Source: a virus. From it: a stretch of 64,000 nucleotides of DNA. Numbering within the stretch: the first letter of the stretch is position 1; the number at the start of each line of letters is the position of its first letter. This document shows, one piece after another, positions 22,701 through 29,698 of the stretch. The position numbers and the translations under genes are program-made. The stretch is taken from the IMG/VR virus record IMGVR_UViG_3300047470_000395, positions 1 through 64,000 of that record; one strand, given 5' to 3'. The notes below the pieces were generated by a model. It made no database searches, was not told the DNA's origin, and was given only the letters and a program-made list of their open reading frames with translations.

Positions 22701-23236
22701 CCGCCCCGGCCGAGGCGCCGCCGACCGGCGCCGACATGATGCAGCACCTGGTCGAGTCCTCCGGTTCCGCCCGGCAGCCGGCCGCCGACATGGCCGACCT
22801 CGCCGAGGTGATCCGCACCCTCCTGGCCGTCGAGGCGCGCCGCGACACGCGCATACGGCTGGGCGGCAACCTCTTCGACGTCGTCATCACGAGCTCCGGC
22901 CTCCAAGCCCGCGGCGCCGTCACCCTCATGGACGAGATCCAGGGCGGATGCGGGCCCGTGATCGAGGACCCCGAGAACGGTTGGTTCTACTGGCTCGTCC
23001 CGCCCGGCTCCGCGGATCGGTGGGCGCCCCACCCCCACGCCGTGTGCCTCGGGTCGCCCCACACGATCACGCTGCCGTCTCTGAACCGGACCGTGCCGCC
23101 GGGGCCGTACTGGTTCCGGCCGTCGGCGAGCGACCGTCTCGTCCCGGTGGGACCCCTCCGTGAGGCCCTGGCGCAGATCCGGCCCGAGCCGACCCCGCAC
23201 GCGGCTCTCGCGGCCCAGCTCGGCATCGCCACCTGA
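22697..23236 (+). CDS. Hypothetical protein of the regulator cluster
   Basis: 179 aa, GTGA overlap with the HATPase gene. Helical N terminus (ADMADLAEVIRTLLAVEARR), then a beta-rich core with WFYWLVPPGSADRWAPHPH and PPGPYWFRPS. Streptomyces homologues probably exist but no function can be read. A GC-rich hairpin follows at 23287-23321. Confidence 0.7.
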   Translation: MTAPAEAPPTGADMMQHLVESSGSARQPAADMADLAEVIRTLLAVEARRDTRIRLGGNLFDVVITSSGLQARGAVTLMDEIQGGCGPVIEDPENGWFYWLVPPGSADRWAPHPHAVCLGSPHTITLPSLNRTVPPGPYWFRPSASDRLVPVGPLREALAQIRPEPTPHAALAAQLGIAT

Positions 23237-23286
23237 GACTCCGCGCTCGTCGATTGCGTGACGGTCGTCGACGAGCACGGTCAGAC

Positions 23287-23321
23287 CCTGCGGCCGGGGA
23301 GGATCCGGCCCCGGCCGCAGG
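23287..23321 (+). terminator. GC-rich stem-loop
   Basis: Perfect 13-bp stem (23287-23299 with 23309-23321) around a nine-base loop, 50 bases after the previous stop and 22 before the next start. Terminator or attenuator. Confidence 0.6.
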
Positions 23322-23343
23322 CCCCATCTGGAAACGAGCACTC

Positions 23344-23493
23344 ATGACGAAGCTGCTTCTCCTCACGGCCGTTGGGCTGGTCGGCGTTGCTCTCCTGCAG
23401 CCCGCCCGGACCGACCGCAGGCCGGCGCCTATAGCGCGCCTGCAGGAAGAGGAGAACCGACTCTTCGCCGAGCTGTGCAGGAGGTCGCTATGA
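23344..23493 (+). CDS. Single-TM micropeptide
   Basis: 49 aa from ATG 23344. One transmembrane segment (LLLLTAVGLVGVALLQ) then a basic, charged tail (RLQEEENRLFAELCRR). Stop overlaps the next start (ATGA). Function unknown. Confidence 0.65.
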   Translation: MTKLLLLTAVGLVGVALLQPARTDRRPAPIARLQEEENRLFAELCRRSL

Positions 23494-23987
23494 GGCTGCA
23501 GCCCGTCCCGGCCGACGAGCTCGATGAGCCGTGGCTGTGGTGGAAGCCCGCGGAGCCCCGCTTTCGGATGACCGCGGACGCGAGGCTGAGCGCCCTGCGC
23601 CGCAGTGTCTTCGGGGACGCCATGGCTGGGGTGAAGCCCGGCCGCCCCATCAGGGTGACGACGTATGTCTTCGCGGCTCCTGGTGTGGACGTCGACGCCA
23701 CGCATGCCCTGCTGGGGCGGCACGCGCGTGACCGTGGGTGGGCCGTTCACCGGGAACGGTTCACGGATGAGCCCCCGGGCGGTCCGCTCCCCATCCGCCC
23801 CCAGTTCAACATCGCGTGCCGTCGCGCCGGATCCGGCTTCGTCGACGGCGTGCTCACGACCGACCGGGGCGCGATGCCCAGCACTGACGAGGCGTACGAG
23901 GCGTATCTGCGCTGGCTGCACCGACACACCGTCTTCGTCGCCTTCATGCAGCCAACTACCGGGGGAACAGAGTGGACAGATCAGTAG
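23490..23987 (+). CDS. Hypothetical protein
   Basis: 165 aa from ATG 23490, with a strong AGGAGG site. Contains WLWWKPAEPRFRM, a beta-alpha-beta stretch (VTTYVFAAPGVDVDATHALLGRHARDRGW is partly strand, partly helix) and a C-terminal helix before FVAFMQP. No family recognised. Short overlap with the next gene. Confidence 0.7.
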   Translation: MRLQPVPADELDEPWLWWKPAEPRFRMTADARLSALRRSVFGDAMAGVKPGRPIRVTTYVFAAPGVDVDATHALLGRHARDRGWAVHRERFTDEPPGGPLPIRPQFNIACRRAGSGFVDGVLTTDRGAMPSTDEAYEAYLRWLHRHTVFVAFMQPTTGGTEWTDQ

Positions 23988-24580
23988 CGCCCTACGTGAC
24001 GTCGTGGTCGGGGGAGAACATGACGCCCGCCGCGGTGACCGTCACCGCGGCCGGAGTCGCGTATGCCGACCCGGTCCAGGACGCTCTCGCGCGCGATCTG
24101 GACGGCGCGCTGTGGACGCTGTGCCACGGCCAGGCGAGCGGCAAGCCCGAGTACGCGGCCAAGCTCCACCCCGAGCGGCAGAAGGCCGCGATGGACGGTC
24201 TGCTCTGCGCGGGCTGCAGGAAGCCGGCCGCCCGGGACGAGCGCGGGATGCTGTGGGTCCTCCCCCTCCTCGACGACGCCGTTGTAGCGAGCTGGGAGGG
24301 CGTACGCGCTGGCATCCCGCCCATGTGCGAGGAGTGCGCCGAGCGGGCGCCGCGCCTGTGCCCGGTATTGCGCGAGGGCCATGTGAAGCTCCGCGTCCTC
24401 GAGGCCGAACCGATAGGCGTACGCGGGACGCTCTACCCCCGGCCCGGCGAGGCTGGTGCCCCGCAGGAGGACGCCCTGGTCCTCTACGACCACCCCGATC
24501 TCCCGTTCGTCGTCGCCTGCGAAGCCGTGCGCGAGCTCCGACGGACCACCGTGGTCGCCTTCGCCGCGGCCATCCCATGA
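23972..24580 (+). CDS. Hypothetical cysteine-containing protein
   Basis: 202 aa from GTG 23972; ATG 24020 is an alternative start with GGGGGAG before it. Two cysteine pairs, LCAGCRKPA and MCEECAER, make a likely zinc site, followed by LCPVLREGHVKLRVLEAEPIG. No family recognised. A 236-bp gap follows, with no gene visible, leading to the radical SAM gene. Confidence 0.7.
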   Translation: MDRSVAPYVTSWSGENMTPAAVTVTAAGVAYADPVQDALARDLDGALWTLCHGQASGKPEYAAKLHPERQKAAMDGLLCAGCRKPAARDERGMLWVLPLLDDAVVASWEGVRAGIPPMCEECAERAPRLCPVLREGHVKLRVLEAEPIGVRGTLYPRPGEAGAPQEDALVLYDHPDLPFVVACEAVRELRRTTVVAFAAAIP

Positions 24581-24816
24581 CCCCTGTCCGGTGGCCCGGT
24601 GCCGTACGGCCTGGGCCATCGGACAGGCAGCAACTCCGCCCGTCGAAAACGGCATCGGCGCGGGCGGAAGGCGGCGCCGGGGTCACGTCCCCTCGCAGAT
24701 CCCGGCGCCTGCCAACAAGACCCCCGGCGCGGGCAGTGCCCGAAATCCGTCTCCCTGCAAGGTCCGCGCCGGGCCCCGCACCACTTCCGGATCGAACAAC
24801 CAGGAGGACAGAGGAC

Positions 24817-25812
24817 ATGACCGACCTCGGAATCCCGACCGTTCCCCAGCAGCAGCACAGGGAGATCGGCGGAGGCGTGGGCTACGCGTTCAGCGGACAG
24901 CACTTCACGATCGACCCGGGCGCGGACCTCGAGCAGGTCGCCGCGACGCTCCAGCACCCGCTCTCGGTGATCCTCCAGGTCACCAAGCGCTGCAACATGG
25001 ACTGTGGGTTCTGCTCCGAGACCCTGCAGATGCCGGACCCCTCCCTCGAGCAGCTCGCCGCCATCCAGCGGAACCTCGAGGGCGTGAACCGCGTGTTCCT
25101 CTCCGGCGGGGAGCCGCTGTTCCGCAAGGACTTCGGCGACATCGTCGACATCTACCACGACGGTGGGCACATCGTGGCCGTGCCCACGAACGCCGTGTAC
25201 GCCGAGCTCCACGCCTCCCGCATGGCTGGCAAGGTCGCGTACGCCAACGTCGGACTCGAGGGCCCGCGTGCGGTCACCACCCGCATGCGCGGCGACTACG
25301 ACGCCATCATGGCCGGCGTGCGGGTCTTCCAGGAGCACGGCATCCCGCTCGCCATGTCGGCCGTCGTCTACCGCTCGAGCCTGACCGCTCTCCCGTTCAC
25401 CGCCCAGATCGGCGACGTCATCGGCGCCAGCAAGGTGAAGCTGATCCTGCCCCTGCGTAAGGGCAACGCGCTGGGACTGCCGGAGCAGGAGTTCATCACC
25501 CAGGACGAGGCCCTGGCCGCGTTCTCGCGACTCGAGGAGAAGGCCGCGGAACTGCAGTGGTCGCCCGCGCTGCGGATGACGACGTGGACCCCCGAGAACG
25601 AGGGCCACATGATCGTCATCGAGCCGAACGGCACCGCACGCGCGTGGCCCGTGTACGACGCGAAGGACCTGTGGGAGGACCTGGGCAACGTTTTCGAGGA
25701 GCCGATCACCGAAATCTGGAAGCGGTACCGCTTCAAGGTGCAGCACCTGTCCAAGTACGTCGGGAAGTCGATCCACACCACCGTCCAGGGCGCGCTCACC
25801 GGGAAGAAGTGA
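24817..25812 (+). CDS. Radical SAM enzyme
   Basis: 331 aa. The [4Fe-4S] motif CNMDCGFC (C59, C63, C66) and the SAM-binding GGEP (97-100) identify the family; a TIM-barrel-like region continues to about residue 250. There is no C-terminal cysteine cluster, so it is not a SPASM-type peptide maturase, and no precursor peptide is visible nearby. The N terminus (about 1-45) is an extension typical of MoaA/PqqE-like members. Strong AGGAGG-containing ribosome site before ATG 24817. Followed after two bases by the next gene. Substrate unknown; base or tRNA modification is possible. Confidence 0.88.
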   Translation: MTDLGIPTVPQQQHREIGGGVGYAFSGQHFTIDPGADLEQVAATLQHPLSVILQVTKRCNMDCGFCSETLQMPDPSLEQLAAIQRNLEGVNRVFLSGGEPLFRKDFGDIVDIYHDGGHIVAVPTNAVYAELHASRMAGKVAYANVGLEGPRAVTTRMRGDYDAIMAGVRVFQEHGIPLAMSAVVYRSSLTALPFTAQIGDVIGASKVKLILPLRKGNALGLPEQEFITQDEALAAFSRLEEKAAELQWSPALRMTTWTPENEGHMIVIEPNGTARAWPVYDAKDLWEDLGNVFEEPITEIWKRYRFKVQHLSKYVGKSIHTTVQGALTGKK

Positions 25813-25814
25813 CC

Positions 25815-26612
25815 ATGAGGTCCTACACCAACCTCCTGCGCCCGGACACCCCGTTCGGGTCCGTCACCGACCCGTGGCGACGGCCGACGAAGTGGCTCGC
25901 CGCAATGTCGCTGCTGTGGGGCGATGCCGGCGGAGACGAGCCGCCCGTCATCATGGCGGCCGGCCTCGTGGTGATGTCCGTGCACCGCACCCGGCCCCGC
26001 ACGGTCTCCGCGCCGCTGGCCCAGTTCGGGTACCGCGTCGTCGTTCCGGAGTCGATCGGCGAGAACGACCAGATCATCAAGGTCGTCGACGATGCCCTTG
26101 TGCAGGGGCGCCGAGAGGCGGAGGTGATCGCCTGGCACAACGCGGCCGACGACCTGCACGTCCTGCAGCAGCTCCCCCGCCCCGAGGGGGCGCCCCGGTA
26201 CGCGGGCATCACTGCCGTGGCCGAGGCCTGGGGCGACCGTGCCGTGCACGAACGATCGACCGCCCACTGTGTGGACTCGGGCCATGACTTGGGCCCCGCA
26301 GCCGGGCACGTCAGCGCCACGGCCCTCGCGCACGACCTGGAGCCGATGAAGGAGTTCGCCGGCCCCGATCAGCAGCAGGGAGCGCAACTCGCCTGCGAGG
26401 CCCTTGCCGAGAACCGGCTCGGGGATTACTCCCCCGACGTCCTCGCGGCGAGCGTCCTGACCTCCGCCGTTACAACCGCGCTCCTCGGCGGCAAGCACGC
26501 CGAGCGGCTGGTGTGGCGGGAGCCGCTGAGCATCACCGAGTTCGTCGGGGCCGTCGCCTGGGAGGTGGCGCCTCCCCTGTTCTCTGGCGTGGCGCCGTCC
26601 CTCAGCGAGTAG
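25815..26612 (+). CDS. RNase H-fold exonuclease-like paralogue without catalytic motif
   Basis: 265 aa, starting two bases after the radical SAM stop. VIAWHNAADDLHVLQQLP, CVDSGHDLGP and the late helix DVLAASVLTSAVTTALLGGKHA line up in order and spacing with TIITGHQFCSDLAVLEAN, YVDTRFDAGHLL and LRHSLSTAYVAAHAAG of the next gene. The opening strand lacks the D-x-E acidic pair of DEDD nucleases (VIMAAGLVVMSV). Inference: an inactive partner of the neighbouring exonuclease, possibly a heterodimer subunit. The resemblance was seen by eye only. Confidence 0.55.
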   Translation: MRSYTNLLRPDTPFGSVTDPWRRPTKWLAAMSLLWGDAGGDEPPVIMAAGLVVMSVHRTRPRTVSAPLAQFGYRVVVPESIGENDQIIKVVDDALVQGRREAEVIAWHNAADDLHVLQQLPRPEGAPRYAGITAVAEAWGDRAVHERSTAHCVDSGHDLGPAAGHVSATALAHDLEPMKEFAGPDQQQGAQLACEALAENRLGDYSPDVLAASVLTSAVTTALLGGKHAERLVWREPLSITEFVGAVAWEVAPPLFSGVAPSLSE

Positions 26613-26670
26613 CGTCCGGCGGGGCCGCGCGCACCCGGCGCGGCCCCGTCCTACGGCAGGAACACACCAC

Positions 26671-27531
26671 ATGATCATCAAGAGCAGCTTGCCCACCGCA
26701 CGCTCCCTGCAGCCGCCGCCGCTGCGCACGGGAGTCGTGCGGATCGCGTCCATCGACGTGGAGTGGACGAAGAACTATCGGATCAAGAACGGGCAACGCC
26801 CGTTCTGCTACAGCGTCGCGTGGCTCGACCTGCCCGCCGACCGCACGCCGGACCTGGCGGACATGCCGTTCGAGTGGACGAGCGTGTACGTCGAGGAGCC
26901 CGGCGAGATGGACGAGCTCATCCGCAACGCCGCGGCGACCGTGGCCGCGGCCGCGGAGACGTCCACGATCATCACCGGGCACCAGTTCTGCAGCGACCTG
27001 GCCGTCCTGGAGGCGAACGCCCCCACGGACGCCGCCCCTCGCCTGCAGGAAGCCCGTACGCGGTGGAAGGGCAGGCGCGACGCCAACCCGGACGAGAGCC
27101 ACTACGTCGACACCCGGTTCGACGCCGGCCACCTCCTCACGGGGAAGTCGCGCCGCCTGGTCGACGTGTGCAACGAGCTCGGTCTCGACGTCACCCAGCC
27201 GGAACTCCTCAAGGTGACCATGCCCGCCTGGCACCGCCGGTGGGTCGAGGAGGGCCAGGAGGAGGGCCGGGAGCGCGTCAGCGTCCTGAACCTCCGCCAC
27301 TCCCTCTCTACCGCCTACGTCGCCGCCCACGCGGCCGGACTCGGCCGGTGGGCCGACGAGGGCCTGAACGTGAACCGCCTCATCGCCGAGGGCGCAAAAG
27401 GCGCCTGGGGCTGGCTCGAGAACCCCATCTTCACCGACCTCGTGGAGGACAAGTGCCCATCCGAGAGTGCCGCGTTATCGCCGTCGAAGGCACCCAGGCC
27501 GCAGGGAAAACGACGTTCGTCCACGCGCTGA
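26671..27531 (+). CDS. DEDD-type 3'-5' exonuclease-like protein
   Basis: 286 aa. RIASIDVEWTKNY supplies the ExoI D-x-E, ITGHQFCSDLAVLEA the ExoII aspartate, and HYVDTRFDAGHLLTGK with VSVLNLRHSLSTAYVAAHAAG the later helix, as in RNase D/DnaQ folds. The final D after H is less clear. The last 26 residues overlap the kinase gene in another frame. Likely a DNA or RNA trimming enzyme used in replication or repair. Confidence 0.65.
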   Translation: MIIKSSLPTARSLQPPPLRTGVVRIASIDVEWTKNYRIKNGQRPFCYSVAWLDLPADRTPDLADMPFEWTSVYVEEPGEMDELIRNAAATVAAAAETSTIITGHQFCSDLAVLEANAPTDAAPRLQEARTRWKGRRDANPDESHYVDTRFDAGHLLTGKSRRLVDVCNELGLDVTQPELLKVTMPAWHRRWVEEGQEEGRERVSVLNLRHSLSTAYVAAHAAGLGRWADEGLNVNRLIAEGAKGAWGWLENPIFTDLVEDKCPSESAALSPSKAPRPQGKRRSSTR

Positions 27532-28064
27532 CCGCGCACCTCCGGGAGCAGAGCATCGGCGTCACCTGCACCGGTGAGCCCGCGCGCACCAGCCCCTTCA
27601 TGGAGGACATCGTCCTTCACGGGACAGGGCCCTTCGACCTGGTCGCGGAGCTCGACTTGTTCGCCCAGCACTTCACCGTGCCGCTGCGCGCCGCCCGGCA
27701 CCACCAGGTCCTCGTCACCGACAAGACCCCCGCGAACGTCCTGGCCCTGGCCGGTCTGGTCCTCGACCCCACCGAGCCGGGCACCGCTTCCGTCCTCGCC
27801 GCGGCGGAGGCGATGTGTCGGGCCTGGATGCCCATTGCGTACGACGCGATCGTGTACTGCCGGGACCGCTACGACCAGAAGGCCGGCGGCGACCGCATGA
27901 GGGAGAAGGTCCTCAGCATCCAAGACGAGTCCGACACCGCCATCTACGACGCGTGCCGCGCCACGGGCGTGCCGATGCTCGAGATGCCCACGGGCCTGAC
28001 CGTCTCTGAGCGTGTCCAGTGGACGATGGAGCGCGTTGGGGACATGGGGCTGATCGCCGTCTGA
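27453..28064 (+). CDS. P-loop deoxynucleotide kinase (thymidylate-kinase-like)
   Basis: 203 aa from GTG 27453 with GGAG upstream; the gene overlaps the exonuclease gene by 79 bp. Walker A GTQAAGKTT at 13-21, a mid-domain VTDKTPANVLALAG where kinases carry the D-R/K pair, and a lid-like CRDRYDQKAGGDRMREK. Size and order fit TMP/dNMP kinases, although the canonical DRY is DKT. It would phosphorylate a deoxynucleoside or dNMP alongside Dcd. Could also phosphorylate a modified base precursor. Confidence 0.7.
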   Translation: MPIRECRVIAVEGTQAAGKTTFVHALTAHLREQSIGVTCTGEPARTSPFMEDIVLHGTGPFDLVAELDLFAQHFTVPLRAARHHQVLVTDKTPANVLALAGLVLDPTEPGTASVLAAAEAMCRAWMPIAYDAIVYCRDRYDQKAGGDRMREKVLSIQDESDTAIYDACRATGVPMLEMPTGLTVSERVQWTMERVGDMGLIAV

Positions 28065-28119
28065 TCCCGGCTAGAGTCCCCTACCGGCAAGCGCCCAACC
28101 GGTCGGAGGACAACGCACC

Positions 28120-28563
28120 GTGCCCCAACTGCCCGTGAACGACGTAATGCTCATCCTCGAGCGCGACGGGGCCGTGTGCCTTGCCGAGCGGCAGGGCACC
28201 GGCTACGCCGACGGGAAGCTGAACCTGCCGTCCGGGAAGCTCGACCCGGGCGAGGACGTGTTCGACGCCGCGCTCCGTGAGCTCGAGGAGGAGACCGGCG
28301 TCAGGAGCACCCGGGACGCCCTGCGGATCGTGCACGTGATGCACTTCCGCAACCCCGAAGGGGAGCCCCGCGTGGGCTGGTTCTTCGTCGTCCGGCACTG
28401 GGAGGGGGAGCCGCGGAACATGGAGCCTCACAAGTGCGCGGGCTTGTTCTGGTACCCGGCTGACCAGCTTCCCGAGCACACCGTCGAGTACAACGCGCTG
28501 GGGATCGCCCACTACCTCAAGGGTGAACAGTTCTCCGTGCACGGGTGGGACAGGTCCTCGTAG
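28120..28563 (+). CDS. Nudix hydrolase
   Basis: 147 aa, GTG start with GGAGG upstream. A perfect Nudix box GX5EX7REUXEEXGU lies at residues 39-61 (GKLDPGEDVFDA, ALRELEEETGV), with the expected strands before and after it. Hydrolyses a nucleoside diphosphate linked to another moiety; substrates range from oxidised dNTPs to ADP-ribose. Neighbours suggest a dNTP-related substrate. Confidence 0.92.
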   Translation: MPQLPVNDVMLILERDGAVCLAERQGTGYADGKLNLPSGKLDPGEDVFDAALRELEEETGVRSTRDALRIVHVMHFRNPEGEPRVGWFFVVRHWEGEPRNMEPHKCAGLFWYPADQLPEHTVEYNALGIAHYLKGEQFSVHGWDRSS

Positions 28564-28655
28564 AGCCTGGGGTGTAACAGATCACGGCCGTTGACGTTCG
28601 GGCAGTGAAGGGGGTTGGCCTTTATGTCAACCCCGCAGTGACCCGGAGGAACGGT

Positions 28656-29258
28656 GTGACGACCGCGACAGCTCCCATCTCGCCCGAGGCCGGCCGCTCT
28701 CATCTGCAGGAGAGCTTGTTCTCCTGGCTCGAGCCCGAGCCAGCCCCGAAGCCGCGCATAGCCAAGCCCGCTCTCGAGCCCGCGCGCTCACCGGTGGCCG
28801 AGGCGTTGATGCTCGAGGATGCGGCCCCCGCCACCGCGCCGGTGGTCAGGGCCGAGACGAAGACGCTCGAGGAGTCCGACCCGGAAGGCCCCACGGTCGC
28901 CCCGGCCCCGGAGAAGAAAGACCTGTCCCACGTGTGGGTCGTGGCCGCCGAGATCGAGGTCACGCCGAAGATCGCGAGCGTCGCCGACTACCGCGGCAGC
29001 TTCAAGAGCACCGAGGGGCAGCGCGTCGACGCGCTCGAGGTGTATTGCAAGGGCTGCCGTCGCCCGTACGACGAGGTCAAGGGCCGGGACTGCGCCGAGA
29101 AGATCGACAACAAGCACCTGATCGGCGGGGACCAGAGCGTCCGTGCGAAGCGGAAGATCCCCGTGCCGCCCGCGAACGCGAAGATCATTCCCGGCGGCAC
29201 GATCAACCGGCGCGGCCTCGGCGCCTACGTCTCCGGAGTGTCCCGCCCCAAGCGCTGA
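28656..29258 (+). CDS. Hypothetical phage protein with CxxC
   Basis: 200 aa from GTG 28656, preferred over 28605 because GGAGG lies just before it. The first 90 residues are Pro/Ala/Glu-rich. The conserved part is the end: WVVAAEIEVTPKIASVADYRG, VYCKGCRRPYDEVKGRDC, DNKHLIGGD and the basic RAKRKIPVPPANAKI. This C-terminal block looks like a zinc-binding module; function unknown. Confidence 0.65.
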   Translation: MTTATAPISPEAGRSHLQESLFSWLEPEPAPKPRIAKPALEPARSPVAEALMLEDAAPATAPVVRAETKTLEESDPEGPTVAPAPEKKDLSHVWVVAAEIEVTPKIASVADYRGSFKSTEGQRVDALEVYCKGCRRPYDEVKGRDCAEKIDNKHLIGGDQSVRAKRKIPVPPANAKIIPGGTINRRGLGAYVSGVSRPKR

Positions 29259-29264
29259 GCAGCA

Positions 29265-29295
29265 CGCGACACTAATGCCGCCCGCTGTTCATGGT
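29265..29295 (+). promoter_or_regulatory. Phage promoter motif, copy 2
   Basis: CGCGACACTAATG at 29265 and CATGGT at 29290-29295. GTG 29303 begins seven bases later, predicting a leaderless mRNA that opens the virion region. Confidence 0.65.
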
Positions 29296-29302
29296 GCGCG
29301 GC

Positions 29303-29698
29303 GTGACTACTCAGCAACCTCAGCCGTCGAGCGATGAACCGATCGCCCATAACCCGGACATCATCGGGCCTGCGGTTCCCGACGCGAAGATCGGCCGGGA
29401 GGCCTTCGGGCTTCTCCTGCTCTCGTTCGGTGTGCTCGGCGGCCTCGGTGCGCTGGGTGCCCTGCACTGGGTCGCCGGTCTGTCAGCCGCGCTCATCGGC
29501 CTGTGTGGCAGTGGCGTCGTCGTCCGCCGCAACAGCAAGCAGCGATGGCAGCAAGACGCCGGCGCCATGGTCGCCTTCGCCGCCTACGCGGGGCAGACCG
29601 CCCTCCTGTTCTACCTGCTGCAGCCGCTCGGATGGCTGGCCGTCAGCTCCCTCGGCATAGCCGCTGGCCTGTGGCTGTCCAGCGATGAGGGGGCCTGA
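29303..29698 (+). CDS. Membrane protein before the portal gene
   Basis: 131 aa from GTG 29303 (VTTQQPQPSSDEP); ATG 29291 would overlap the promoter box. Three or four hydrophobic segments (FGLLLLSFGVLGGLGALGAL, WVAGLSAALIGLCGSGVVV, LLFYLLQPLGWLAVSSLGIA). The stop overlaps the portal start. Could be a small-membrane component or superinfection immunity protein; no family recognised. Confidence 0.7.
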   Translation: MTTQQPQPSSDEPIAHNPDIIGPAVPDAKIGREAFGLLLLSFGVLGGLGALGALHWVAGLSAALIGLCGSGVVVRRNSKQRWQQDAGAMVAFAAYAGQTALLFYLLQPLGWLAVSSLGIAAGLWLSSDEGA

